Below are positions 23,261 to 35,439 of a DNA stretch of 64,000 nucleotides, piece by piece (position 1 is the stretch's first letter; each line of letters starts with the position of its first letter). Location: contig JAOTOL010001550.1 of the NCBI GenBank assembly GCA_034440575.1, positions 1,242,001 through 1,306,000 on the forward strand, in the 5' to 3' direction. Made by a program: the position numbers and the translations under genes. The stretch comes from Imbricaverruca yamaguchii. Its lineage: Eukaryota > Arthropoda > Thecostraca > Neoverrucidae. A model generated the notes under the pieces. That model did not search any database. It worked only from the letters and a program-made list of their open reading frames with translations, and had not been told where the DNA came from.

Positions 23261-24790
23261 GCCAGTCGTGACAGCCCCGGAGAACTGAATATAGATAGAT
23301 CTTCTCTTACAGTTCTGACGGCCTCATGGAATGATCGATGATGTCGAGTGCATTAGCGAGCATTGGTTATGTGACGAATATAAAGGGAGATCATCTTTTG
23401 CTCACCTTAAGAAAGCAGAATTGAGAAATCAAAGGATATTAACGGAAAGATGACTGCTTTTGGCTTCCGGCTGCTCTCACAGCTTAGTGGAGCGGCTAAA
23501 GTGTCAGATTACTCATTGTCCATCACACAATCTCGCAAAATGCATCTGTCTCTGAATTGGCCATCCTGCCATTGAAAATGCTGATTCCACTGGCCTTTAT
23601 CGACGACGTGTAATGGAGAAGCGCTGAAGCCATCTCTAAGTCATTAGGTGTCTAGGTTAAGGTAACATAGAAAAGTGGCAAAACGCTATCTTATGGTGGC
23701 ATTGGGAAGTGATGCGACGCTATCCGGTAACTTGTTAACATCTTTATCGCTCCCTCCACACGATTGCCCTTCTGGTGGCGCTAAACCTGTGACCGCTGTG
23801 AGGGGTGGGGATGGGGAGCGGGATGTTGTTTCCTCAAGAATGCACGTTATCGAATAGCATCCACTCTATGTAAACTAAACGCTGTCGACTGCATTAGTGG
23901 AAGTATTCCGAGTATCTGACATGGGCATACAGAACACTTCCGGGACGCCCAAAACAAACTTCCTACACCGTTTAGGCAAACACACTTATTCTGTTTAGCC
24001 ACATACAACGATAACGCCAAAGTCAATAACGGTATAAGTTGTCATATGTAAGGACATAGCAGAGTCGAAAATAAGCGAATGTATTGAAATTCGTGACCGC
24101 AAACCAAGGCACACAAATACAAATCAGTACAAACTCACACACACACACAAACACAAACACACACGCACGCGTGAGTGCACATGTGTGCGACCCTGCACAA
24201 TGTCGGTCAAAGGTCATGGGAGATGACATCACTTTGACGTCACTGAATCTCGACCCATATTGAGCTAGAAATATATTTTTGGCTACAAGCTGTCGAATTG
24301 ATGTGCGAGCACGTGTGGAAGGTTTAGTGTTTGAACTTGAATGTCAGCTTCAACCAGTGATGCTAAAAAATGATGAAGCATTCTTTCTGAACTTGCTATC
24401 ACATTATTTCCATGTAGTGAAATATACTTGACATATTTGGAGTCCTCTTTAGGTCGGAGTCGGTTTGGCGTAGCTTGCTTCTTATTGTCAACCTAACTTT
24501 TCACATTAGGCCTCAGGCAAACACGCTATGATGCGAAAATGTGGGCAGAGGAGAAGTGCCCATACTTAGAAGCGTTCTGCACTTACCCTGGGCAAGGATG
24601 ATCGAGGTAACTGCATAGTTTATTTGATATGTTTTTAACAGTTCCGTTCACTGACGAAGAGCCCTTTTCAAGAGCTTAATGGTGGTTTTCAGTACCCAGC
24701 CTTCGAAGTCTGGTCTGATATGTCCATCAAGAATCTGGCCTCGGGTTTTCACCCAGACAATGCAGAAGACTAAAAGTTGGTTTGAAGATA
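23261..24790. other. Anonymous DNA with a short CA tract
   Basis: A CA microsatellite lies at about 24137-24165. No supported gene is visible. Confidence 0.45.
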
Positions 24791-24794
24791 TTCA

Positions 24795-25095
24795 TCAACT
24801 GAAGTCTTTCATGCATATAATTTGTGCATGAATTGGAGTTTGTTCATGCATATCATATGTGCATGAACTGGAGTATTTCATGTATATCATATGTATATCA
24901 ACTTAAGTCATTCATGTGTATCTTATGTGCATGAACTGGGGTCATTCATGTATATTATATGTAAAACAACTGAAGCTTTTCAAGTGTATCATACGTGCAT
25001 GAACTAAAGTATTTTATGTATATAATATGCACATAAATTAAAGTATTTCATGTATATCATATCTACATCAACTGGAGTCCTTCATGCTTATCGCG
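24795..25095. repeat. Degenerate 34-bp tandem repeat
   Basis: Eight to nine units of about 34 bp share TTCATG.ATATCATATGTGCATGAACTGGAGT-like order, each holding a palindromic CATATG-type centre and a GCATGAACT word. Units have diverged by substitutions and single-base indels. Confidence 0.8.
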
Positions 25096-25943
25096 TCATC
25101 AGTATACGGAATGATCCATACAGATAATATGTATAGCAATAAGTATGAGCTTTCTTCGTATATTTACTCTGAGTTGTAGGTGAAATTTGATCCTTCCGGT
25201 ACGTGGTTGAACCTGTTTTGACAGTATCGTCTCTAGCTTACATTATAATATATGACAATTTGCTACTTAACGTTCGCGTGATTTTGGCGAAACTTGTGTG
25301 TCCTGAAGAAGACGCAGAGCTGAAATATGGGTGCACCCATTTTGTCTTCGACCTCCTGTTGCATGCATGAGCAAAGGGCAAACCTGTCTGGATATTCTGT
25401 TCATTGCCGAATAACAAGTTTCCTTGGAGCAACAGACTCATCAGTTCTGGAAATAAAACACATTTAATTCGCAAATAGATATCATCTTCCTTTGTCACCT
25501 TCATCGGTTGGGGCATGGCCTGAATTACCATGGGAACTCGATGGAAAGTAAGATGTTTATTTCAGGCGCAAGATAAGGAACTGAGAAATAGAGAAAATGA
25601 ATTGAGGGTTGAGCAATGCGAATAATTTAGATACCCCAAAGAAGGTGGATGTATTACAGTCCAGCACGGAACTTGTGACAATATCATGAACTTGCAACTA
25701 TTGGACTGGTACTCTAGGGATATAATTGATCATGCTAACTTACATGGACACATTTCTTGATTTTAACCATGCTTTCGCAGGCTGAAGGTGATGGCGGTGC
25801 GATTACTTCTAAAGCATTAGTACCATCTGTCAATACAATATATACCAGGAGGAACACCTCGGAACCAGGCTCCATAACACAAGGCAATGCATCAAATGCA
25901 AGGCAACGGTAAAATGGTTCCTCGGTGTTATGTGTTATAATGG
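25096..25943. other. Anonymous DNA
   Basis: A 97-codon minus-strand ORF (25531-25238) has no recognised domain. I see nothing else. Confidence 0.45.
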
Positions 25944-26065
25944 GAACCATTTCAAGAACCACAGTCTACGTTCAAAGTATAATTTCCTCATCCCCCGAAT
26001 CAAGAATGATTCGGATGATGAGGGTATTGCACTACGAACGTAGATTGAAGTCATTGAAATGGTTC
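25944..26065. repeat. Long imperfect hairpin (59-bp arms, 4-base loop)
   Basis: Arms at 25944-26002 and 26007-26065 are reverse complements at about 46 of 59 positions with no gaps, separated by AGAA. The right arm overlaps a LINE-like coding fragment, so two tail-facing LINE relics are one explanation; an RNA hairpin is another. Confidence 0.7.
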
Positions 26066-26116
26066 TGGTTAAAACACAGAAGATTGAGGAGCGACCTCAC
26101 ACAAGCGTCCTAAATT
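25985..26116 (+). pseudogene. Tiny LINE C-terminal fragment
   Basis: The plus strand reads VLHYERRLKSLKWF, then RRLRSDL. This matches the layout of the CR1-type C-terminal segment (YEERLKKLNMFSLRYRRLRGDL) seen in the three LINE copies here, but is clearly a different and older family. Confidence 0.55.
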
Positions 26117-26559
26117 ACGCATGGTATTGATGTACTAGATACTCGCCACTTGTGGGGGTTTCTGTGAGACGTAGTATGAGTCCTCGATTTAAAAAAAAAC
26201 TACGTCGGACGAGATTACAACAACAGTTCTGAAACAGCTCAGTAGATTCTTGGAATAGGTGACCGCGCACTGGCATCGTTTATCAGTATCTCGAAACTAT
26301 ATTTCTCTGGTCGCTAATTTTTCGCAATGTAAGCTAATGTGATTCGAATGCTGACCACCGCTGTTGTGCGGTCCTTTTTTGTGATGTCCCTGGAAATACT
26401 TTCGCGCGATTCTTCATCCGTAGCCAAATGCTCAGCCGACGAGCCATTTGGAGCGGAGTTGTGCGGCTTTGTTTTGTTCTCGGCAGTCTGAAAGCCGGGC
26501 CCTGCCGACTCCGATCGTAGTGATATTTGATTCCATTTCTGATTCTGATCGGCGCGCAC
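26117..26559. other. Anonymous DNA
   Basis: No supported feature is visible before the CpG-rich block. Confidence 0.4.
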
Positions 26560-26990
26560 ACGACCGGCGGCGGCCGCATGACCGGCGACCGGTCGCCGGC
26601 CCTTTTTGCCGTCCACTCCGTCCCGCCTGCGCCGCACCGGTCACGACAGCCAGCTCCACCAACACACGCCTTTGTCGGGCACTCTCGAAATTACCGGCGG
26701 CTCGCAGTCGAAAGAGCTGCCGGCGGCGGGCGGCGGGCGGCGGGGCGGCCGACCTTGCAGCCGTGGCGGCGGCGACACGCACCGCCGCCGGCCACACGCC
26801 AGCCGGACGGCGTCACTGTCACCTGCCGCCCCCCCTGCCGAGACGGCTGAGGGTGACAGTGTGCTACCGCCCCTGAGGCCAGCCCTGCGCCCCGACAACT
26901 CTGACGTAGCGAGCACCGCCGTCCGCCACGAGAGCATGGTCCGTGGCGGCGAGCACGTGCGTCATCAACAAATAACGGTGCCGCGACATG
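26560..26990. promoter_or_regulatory. CpG-rich patch, largest in window
   Basis: About 430 bp of very GC- and CpG-rich DNA carry overlapping ORFs on all sides (up to 142 codons plus, 121 minus), none with a domain. It includes a CACTGTCACC/GGTGACAGTG inverted pair near 26814-26860. It is the best candidate for a true CpG island and promoter or first exon, but splice partners cannot be traced. Confidence 0.4.
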
Positions 26991-27420
26991 GTTCATGACA
27001 CTCCTTGAAGCTAATATTTGGGTCAATTTAAGGTAGTTAACGAAAAATATATGTCTTGATTTGAATACGCACCTTCCACCTTTCCGCCCCTCCCACTAAG
27101 ATGTCGGCTCCTACTAAAGCTGCAGTAACGAAAATCCCAGGGTGGATGGGTACGATAGTGACCTCTATTGTGGGAAAATTTCATGACCTTAGGTCAATGT
27201 TTTGAAGGTCCAGTGAGGTCATATATATTATAAAAAAATTGTTTTGTGTAGCTTGGCTTGTCATTGTTATGGATCGCTGTAATTGTGTTCAAATGCTCCA
27301 AAATAGGCACCAATGATGTTTTGGACATTGCTAATGATGCAATGCAGATGCTAGACCCGGAATTTGATCTCAGGTCACCTATATAGCAGCACTTTATCAG
27401 GTCATTACCTGCTCCAGTTA
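26991..27420. repeat. AGGTCA-rich repeat fragment
   Basis: Several AGGTCA/TGACCT words (for example CATGACCTTAGGTCAATG near 27182 and CTCAGGTCACCTAT near 27371) lie in AT-rich DNA, as in the repeats at 38.4-39.1 and 60.2-60.96 kb. Kinship is suggested by word use only. Confidence 0.4.
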
Positions 27421-29904
27421 CCGGAACCGGATCGCCCGCCTACTGCTCCGTCGGGCAGCTCGGCGCAATCGGCTTCGCGAAGAAAGGAGGGAAGTACATG
27501 AATAAAGTATGGAAACGCCTAGGTGTACAATGGCAAACAGTAGTTGTCAGGATGTGTAGGGAGAAATATGCAAAGTCACATCAATCGCATGAATCATTTG
27601 CATTTATGACAACATTCCAGTTGATCAAGTTTGGTTCCATTAACCTGTCATGCATTTCATCGAACTTGACCTAACTTGACCTCGGTGACCTAACATAGCC
27701 TTGAAAATACATAGCATAGCAATATACATGAAACAAGTCGCTAGTGTTGTCAAAGACACTTCCCTTTTCCTAATATACGGGAAGTGCATCAGAGCCGTTT
27801 TTTTGTGGTTTGGCGCAACGAAATTTGTGTACTTGAACTAACTGGAATACCTGCGACCGATTTCCGTTTTTCTTGCTTTAAACAACGCGCCAGGTAATTT
27901 CTAAGCGGGTACGCAAAAATGGAGTAATTCGACTGATAACATCTGGAGTTATGTACGAAAAACGCTTCGTGTTTTTGTACCGGTGGGCGTATCCCCCCCT
28001 CTCCTCCAGGGTTCGTGTTAATATTGGTTGTCAACCTACTTATCATGTTAATGTTTCCTGCATGTATCAACTTAGGGTGGTGCTGGGTCGTAACGCTATT
28101 AATGCGTGCCCCAATCGTGAGTTTTGCATGGACAAAGTCACGTTTCACTTTTTCGTTGCGATACAAAAACGGAACTAATATTTCATGACAAAAAACGAAG
28201 TGTTTTGTTCACAGGAGGATGATTTACGACATTATTTAATAGTTTGGGTTAAGGGTTTATAAATTTAAAAACCTTCTCGTAACGATTGGGTCAGGCATGC
28301 AGAGTTTTGAAACAGTCAGGCCTGAAACGCACAGGGAACCATACGTTGGATTTTTCCACGCAAATTTTTCCAACAGACACGCGTCATGGGTGCTAAGGCA
28401 AGGGCTTGTGGTGCTGAAATGTTATCAACTTTAACGAAAATACGATGCTTGGAATGGTAAGTAATCTATTATGGTGAAAATGCAGCAATGCACTTTTTTT
28501 TATCAAATCCGGCGCAATTCGGTGCGTACAAACAGCAAAAGCTTGTACTATGTTTATGAGCAATATGAGTAAAATGATGGAAAATACAATAACAAATTAT
28601 GTGTGGCTTAGCTGGACAAACATCATGGCTTCCCCTTCAGCAAGAAATAACTTCGATCATTGACCTTGAATATTAGTTTTACTTTTTAACAATGCTAGGG
28701 TACGTCATGGCACGTCGAATAACATTAACTATGGAAATTGAAGCCATATCGACGAAGCGTGAGGACCTATAAATTTTCAAGGCAACATTTAACCTTGAAG
28801 TTTGACCTTGACATGTCCCGGTTTTAAAATGTTACTCCATGGTTCACGACGGGCTACTGCTTGACCCATATTTGGGCAGATTTGGGTGAAAAAAAGCGAT
28901 CCAACCGAAGAAACCGGTTGCTTCCAACGAGCATAATCTGCCGCTGAATCGGAATACGAATACGTCTCTGACGAACTCGTCGCTAAATAAGAATATGAAT
29001 ACGACGTGAATTTGGCTTACGTGCTTTAGGCTGCCCAAGATCTTCAATGCCCCTCCATGGCCTTGGAGATATCCAAAGACACCCAGAGTCACGTTTGTTC
29101 AATATATCGATATGTGAGCAGAACAAGGCAACCTAAGACGCGTAAAGCATTGCGATAATACAAATTTGGTGATTTGCAAAGCAAATTCACCACCCAAGCA
29201 AAAAAACACAAGATGGTCAATGTTCATGTTATAAAATGGTATGGAAGAAAACATTTCTAACGCTTGCCGATTTGTCAGCCAGGGACTTTGTGACGACAGA
29301 TGTCCTGCGATGCCCATTGACTGGATGCATCGGCTTTTGGTATTTTTGGTGATTCTCTCTTTTATATATCTTCACTATATAAATGATTAAGTGTTATTGT
29401 TTGGCAATCGTACGAGTATTTTATATTTGTATATAAAATACAATAACATAAAAATATGAAATACTACAGGTATATTATGCAGGTATTTTAATGGGTGAAG
29501 CTTGGGGAGACACCACAGAAATTGGAGGGGGAGGAAATCGCCACTTTTTTACAAATTGGGGATGTCCTCCCACCCCCACCCCAGCCCCACCCACACCCCC
29601 AACCCACGTCACCCATAGAGATTACACCCATGCTCACAACTGAGAATGGAACATACTTGGGCGGCGTTTTCCACTTATCGTATGCATATGCATATGGTGA
29701 GTAAGCAAGTTAGACTATCACTTCACCAAGGGTTCGTTGATATAGTGCAATATGCGTTTATGCATTCCAAAGTTGGGTAGTAAGCGAGCCCTAACCTCAG
29801 AATCATTCCATAACACATTTTGGCACATTGATATTAGGTAACCAATGCACCCTGTGAAGAGTCTCCTCAATACTAAAAAAAAATAGGATGATTTCTCTGC
29901 TAAG
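27421..29904. other. Anonymous DNA
   Basis: About 2.5 kb with no supported gene. More TGACCTTG words occur near 28650-28830. A C-rich run sits near 29568-29610. Confidence 0.4.
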
Positions 29905-30050
29905 GACGGCATGTCCCGGGAAACAGCGCCATATCGCTGGATAGGGCGCCATGTAGCTGATAAGGACGGCATGTCCCGGGAAAAAGCGCCATATCGCTGG
30001 ATAGGGCGCCATGTTGCCGGATATGGCGCCATGCCCGAGAATAAAGCGAC
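29905..30050. repeat. 60-bp tandem repeat, about 2.3 copies
   Basis: Units share GGCATGTCCCGGGAAA, AGCGCCATATCGCTGG and ATAGGGCGCCATGT in the same order; the third unit is partial and diverged (ATATGGCGCCATGCCC). Confidence 0.85.
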
Positions 30051-31901
30051 CACCACGGGCGCTTTCGAGCGATATTTTGCCAGATAAATGGAGACTAACG
30101 TATTCATTAATTATGTTGCCTGTAGCATTGAGAGGCATCTTTAGATGTTGCCATATAATCAAGGTTCCTCATCTCAGGTGCATTGTGCTTGGTATGACTC
30201 AATCCAGTGGAAAGGCTGCCACATTTGGTTCCCACCCGTGAGACATGGCAGCCATATGGTGGGTACGGGCACCAGGTGAATGTTGTCGATCGTATGGGCG
30301 TCTCTGTATCAATGATATTTCATTGCCCCGCTTCCGGTTAAAATCTCAGTCCACAAATTAACCGTAATTGAACTGCGAAATAAATCGACACAGAACACTA
30401 CTGCGAGAGCTAAAGTGATTGGCTTATAATGTTTTAGTCAATGATGAAGGGATTTAAATGGTCCTGCTTAAATGTAGGATGAAAGGAACAGATAATTAAG
30501 CGAAGTTTAGATGGATTACTTATATGTTTGCATAACGTGTGCATCTATATTATGCGAATGCATATAATATGATATTATTGATAGTATGCTCATGCTGATC
30601 TCATGTTCATATATATCTCACGTTAATGTTTTTTATCTCTCTCGCCATCGAAGTCTCCGAACGTTGTGTTCACCTTATCAATATGCATTCCCGTCAGACC
30701 GCGTCTTGGGAGTGCTGAGACTGGAGTGTTTGTATACTGTGGGATTCAATTTAAAAGTTACTTTCTACGGAACCCGTTCACATCTCCGATGACGTCTGGT
30801 CCCAACGTAAATGAGGAGAATATCAGTCAGGGAAAGAAGTCAGCCCAAGTATCAATTGAGCGTCAAGTACCTTGGGAGAAATTGGAAAGCGTGCTATGCA
30901 TGCTTCGTCGATTACCGAAAAAAAAACAAGAACATTTTATATGCAAAGCTGTAGCAAAAGTTTAACTTTTATGTGCGCTCGTGACAAAAGTTGAACATTG
31001 GCAAAGTTTAGCGCTCACAGCGGCGGGCAGTGTGGAGCGTAATAAGCCAGACAACACAACCGTGACACGATGTGCTTCCGCTGGGAAAAGTATCTCTTTT
31101 GTCTGCTTGGTTGCAGATTAAAAAGTGGAGGCGTGGCCAATAGTGAGTCTATGACGTGTTCTCATGCAACAAGCACCACGATATTGGGAATTATGCGGGA
31201 TGATACGACGCCCACTGCTCTGAATATATCAATGTATGGTGTGACATTAACAGAAACGGCAAAAATGGAAAACTACGTATATCTAACATATATGTCCATG
31301 TTTTCGCTCTGGTCACAATCGGATCTTAGACGCAATTACAACGAGTAGTTGGGAAGTAGCACAGATTGCAAACGGCCAAAAAATAACGCAGCAAAATCTG
31401 ACGAGGTGTAGGACACATGCATAGTACACTGCACGCTAACTATTAGCTGGATAATTGTGCTTGCAAATGTCAAAAATCAGTACTCAGAAGGAGAACATCC
31501 CGTGTTGTTGCAAGTCGGGACACCGTAAATTTTAAGAAAGCTGCAATTTCGAAGATGCTGTATATTGTCCTGCACGTGACAGAAAAACTAGACATAAACG
31601 CTACTAGCACGTCTAGTAAAAGACACACAATGGCATAAATTTCCATGGTCAGATAGCCCAAAATGCTCCTTTCCGACCGGTTGGACACTCGCAGATAAAA
31701 CAATCGCCACCAACGCTAATTCCCTGCAGCACTGCACAAACAGAGGCGTCTGTTTCTAGCCTGAGCGCGATGCCTAATTAACTTCATCACGGCCTGTTTA
31801 TCCAAAGATCCAGATCCGCTTAATGCCAATCTTCCGCTAGTGTGCGGAACAAAAACAGCGGGGTCTCGATCAAGTTCATTACCTCATTCCAGAGTTGCGA
31901 A

Positions 31902-31904
<3 letters not shown>
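30051..31904. other. Anonymous DNA
   Basis: ORFs of 99 codons (30666-30965) and 92 codons (31070-31348), both plus, have no domain that I recognise. Nothing else is visible. Confidence 0.4.

Positions 31905-31945
<41 letters not shown>
31905..31945. repeat. TA microsatellite
   Basis: A perfect run of about 20 TA units. Confidence 0.97.
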
Positions 31946-31947
<2 letters not shown>

Positions 31948-32063
31948 GAAAGCTGAATCGGTGCCACAGAGTCTGACGTGTAGACGGCGCTGGCACGCTC
32001 ACCAGATACATTCTGCAACGTTTCGCACAGTCTGATTGTGCCTGCCAGCAGGGCGCTACTGGC

Positions 32064-32096
32064 GACTGGTGACTGGTGAGTCACCAGTCACCAGTC
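32064..32096. repeat. Perfect hairpin, 16-bp arms
   Basis: GACTGGTGACTGGTGA (32064-32079) and its exact complement (32081-32096) are separated by one base; further CACCAGTC copies follow. The arms are themselves built of a 7-bp repeat. Confidence 0.85.
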
Positions 32097-32196
32097 ACCA
32101 GTCGGAACGGCAGAGAACAGCCCACTGCCGGAGCCTGGCTGTTGTCTGTGGACGGTGGGCACCGGTCAGCCGGCAGATGTGGGCAGCCGGTCAGGG

Positions 32197-32320
32197 TCAC
32201 AGGTCAGCAGGTCTGTCACAGGTCAGCAGGTCTATTACAGGTCAGTAGGTCTGTCACAGGTCAGCAGGTCTGTCACAGGTCAGCAGGTCTGTCACAGGTC
32301 AGCAGGTCTGTCACAGGTCG
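32197..32320. repeat. 19-bp minisatellite
   Basis: About seven near-perfect copies of AGGTCAGCAGGTCTGTCAC lie in tandem. Because 19 is not a multiple of three, the overlapping plus-strand ORFs are chance. Confidence 0.92.
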
Positions 32321-33310
32321 GTCAGCCCGCCTAGTTGGCGTCGTGACAACACGTATGCGGAGTCGACTCCGGTGGACGCGCCAGTCCTCGCGCCCGCTGA
32401 CAGCGGGTGAGACTCCTTAATGGTGTGTGGCGAACGAGTTCGGCCCTTCCACTGCTAATATAGCACTTTTCGTGTTGGCTGATATCAAAACATGATGCAT
32501 AAGCCTGCTTCCGTAAGCGAATAGATTGGCAACAGCACCCTACATGCCAGGCAATGTTCTTCGCAGCCTGCTGCTCTGGAAGCCTTTGGCTAAGAACGGC
32601 TTTTCTGGTCTAAACCAAGAGGAGCCTTCTCTGTCTGTAATAAGGTCGCCTAAGTAATGTCGTAAACTAGCAGTAAATAACAAATATAAGCCTCTCGCAA
32701 GTCGCATTTGGCAAATCTGCGAAGCTGGCCATGATCCATCAAGCAATCATCAGATATGTTGTTACAAAATAAGTAATTTCGCAATAGAACGCTGAAACTT
32801 TTATTCGCACCAAACTGATAGAAAAGCGATAGAAGTGACATTGGTGTATTTGTAATATTTAATGGTGCAATGTAATTTGAATTGCATTGCCTCTCAAAGT
32901 GTCCCGCAATATTGAACATCACTTAATCAAAACATGGAAACTCATCAGCATAATGATGGCACCCATATGAATAAAACATGTCTATGTTTTTTTTAAAGGA
33001 TTTAGCCAGTACATGTCATGCCATTGTCAGACACTTCGGTCACTTCTCAATTCAGTTTGAAAATCCGCAGTATCTCGAAGACCAGCATTGTGTGCAGGAT
33101 ACCTGAGAAACTAGGCGTCTCTGTTCTGCGTTTAGCTCTTAGCGACTTGCGGAACTGCTTAGTGTTAGCCTACTTTGGCCTTAGCCTTCGTAGAGAGCAC
33201 AGGCTTTTCAGGATTCCATATTCAAATATTGGCCAGCGAGTCCCGCTTAAACGGCTTTTTGAACAGTGAACACTTACTGGTCATGCATCGCACACATAAC
33301 TAACGGGCTC
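32321..33310. other. Anonymous DNA
   Basis: No supported feature. Short ORFs only (90 codons at most). Confidence 0.45.
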
Positions 33311-33495
33311 CCTCCTGGGCCTTGCCCTCAGCGCGATGAATGGCTGCCGGAAGCGTGAGCACCCGGGAGAGCAAAGCAGCCTGCTCTGCCGGCAGAGCAG
33401 AGCAGGACGCCATTCGCTCGGTCGACTCCCACGGGCATGTTCGGCTGTTTGGCACTGTAACGAAGTTAGCTTCTGACAGCAGTTTGAATGCCGAA

Positions 33496-34302
33496 TTAGA
33501 CACCCAAGTCATAGCTATTTGTGTTCGAGCTTGTCAGCCGCTGTCCCGTCCAATCGCAGTAGCTGGTACGTTGAGCTAAGCTGCTGAGCCGGCGTCTATG
33601 TGCCGACGGCCGTTCTACTCCTCTCGTGACCTCCGCTGGGTATGACCGGTCATGTGGTCCGGCCGCCCGCCAGTGGCGTTTGTAGCTGCCCTTGGCCTGC
33701 GCCGCCATCCTGACCTTCGATGTTTTCTCGGTGTGCATAGGTCCAGTGAAGTGGTGCTTAATTTTCAAGCTCAGGTTTCTGAAGGCCAGCGGCAGCACCT
33801 CCTTGGAGTTGGTGAAGTCGGTGCCCACAGTAAAGTCATGAGTAGGAATATCTGTTACAAGTTTGGTGACAGAAGCCATGTGCTTATCAAAAGAAATTTA
33901 ATATCCACAGATGTCACAGTACAGGGCATTGCGCTTGAGGCAGCTTACGAGATGCCGGTCGGCCGCCTGTTCCAGCACATTGGAATCACGGCATGACCGG
34001 TGGAGAACGTTGGCGGCATCCTGGATGCAAGCAGATCCTTGCTTTGTCTTGACCGATGTATATTTTTCAGTAGTCACGGGCCCATGCTTGGTGCTGTTTG
34101 TCTCACACCTCCCGAGCAGCAATATTTGTTCTTCCTCCAACTTATTCAGTCGATTGCTGATGTTTTTCAACAACAAGAACATGGTCACAGCACTGATTTG
34201 TGAGCTTAGATCTTGGACGTCGCTATGGCACTCCTGAGTCATCCCTGTCTCTGGTTCCCCCGGAGTGCTATCTTCTCCAGGTGGAACGCCAGCACATTCC
34301 AT
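33496..34302 (-). pseudogene. Unidentified ORF, left arm copy, one in-frame stop
   Basis: This is the left-arm copy of the 268-codon frame at 34633-35439. The reading frame is kept over the whole length but a TAA at 33898-33900 replaces the Thr codon just after YCDICGY, giving pieces of 134 and about 132 codons. By eye about 26 residues differ between the copies, many non-conservative, so there is no sign of protein-level constraint since duplication. I do not recognise the protein. A Cys pair (CDIC) and a later HHFTGPMH segment could form a C2H2-like zinc site. Confidence 0.55.
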
Positions 34303-34632
34303 TGGGATGGAGTGAAGATGAGCACTATATATTTGTCGGCATACTTCCTCAACGTTGTCTTGCTATGTGGAACTTTATCTATGTTCCTAAGCAAGGTCTG
34401 AAGTTATTTTAGCTGATGTTTTGGCGCTATGCATGCCCATGAATAATATACATATATAATACATTATATTTATATGGAAATATACGCATACAAATACAAA
34501 TTTCATACATATTAAAACATAAATTTCGTACATATATAAATATACATTTCATACATATACAAATATACACTTCAGTCACAGCATGTATATTGTACATGAG
34601 CATACATAGCGCCAACACACCACTCCATCCCA

Positions 34633-35439
34633 ATGGAATGTGCTGGCGTTCCACCTGGAGAAGATAGTACTCCGGAGGAACCAGAGACAGGGAAGACTCG
34701 GGAGCGCCATAGCGACGTCCAAGATCTAAGCTCACAAATCAGTGCTGTGACCCTGTTCTTGTTGTTGAAAAACATGAGCAATCGACTGAATATGTTCGAG
34801 AAAGAAAAAATATTGCTGCTCGGAAGGTGTGAGCCAAACAGCACCAACCATGGGCCCGTGTCGACTGGAAAGCATACATCGGTCGAGACAAAGCGAGGAT
34901 CTGCTTGCATCCAGAATGCCGCCAACGTTCTCCACCGGTCATGCCGTAATTCCAATGTGCTGGAACAGGCGGCCGACCGGCATCTTGTAAGCTGCCTCAA
35001 GCGCAATGCCCTGTACTGTGACATCTGTGGATATACGTTTTCTTTTGATAAGCACATGGCTTCTGTCACCAAACTTGTAACAGATGTTCTTACTCATGAC
35101 TTTTATGTGGGCACCGACTTCACCAACTCCAAGGAGGTGCTGCCGCTGACTTTCAGAAACCTGAGCTTGAAAATTAAGCACCACTTCACTGGACCTATGC
35201 ACACTGAGAAAGCATCGAAGGTCAGGATGGCGGCGCAGGCCAAGGGCAGCTACAAACGCCACTGGCGGGCGGCCGGACCACATGACCGGTCATACCCAGC
35301 GGAGGTCACGAGAGGAGTAGAACGGCCGTCGGCACATAGACGCCGGCTCAGCAGCTTAGCTCAACGTACCAGCTACTGCGATTGGACGGGACAGCGGCTG
35401 ACAAGCTCGAACACAAATAGCTATGACTTGGGTGTCTAA
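34633..35439 (+). CDS. Unidentified 268-aa ORF, right arm copy
   Basis: The frame opens at ATG 34633 (MECAGVPPGEDS) close to the centre of the inverted duplication and ends at TAA after NSYDLGV. The N-terminal third is acidic and polar, and residues about 33-60 (DLSSQISAV to LNMFEKEKI) are heptad-like and could form a short coiled coil. Residues about 128-136 hold LYCDICGY and about 185-195 hold KIKHHFTGPMH; the Cys pair plus His pair could bind zinc, as in U1-like or TTF-like fingers, but the spacing is unusual. The C-terminal third is Arg-rich. No signal peptide or membrane segment is seen. Nothing shows it is expressed; it may be part of an unnamed mobile or duplicated unit. Confidence 0.4.
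   Translation: MECAGVPPGEDSTPEEPETGKTRERHSDVQDLSSQISAVTLFLLLKNMSNRLNMFEKEKILLLGRCEPNSTNHGPVSTGKHTSVETKRGSACIQNAANVLHRSCRNSNVLEQAADRHLVSCLKRNALYCDICGYTFSFDKHMASVTKLVTDVLTHDFYVGTDFTNSKEVLPLTFRNLSLKIKHHFTGPMHTEKASKVRMAAQAKGSYKRHWRAAGPHDRSYPAEVTRGVERPSAHRRRLSSLAQRTSYCDWTGQRLTSSNTNSYDLGV

Noticed and set aside
26448..26998. Pro/Arg-rich ORFs of 107-142 codons
   Set aside because: Many overlapping frames are open because the block is CpG-rich; no domain is seen.
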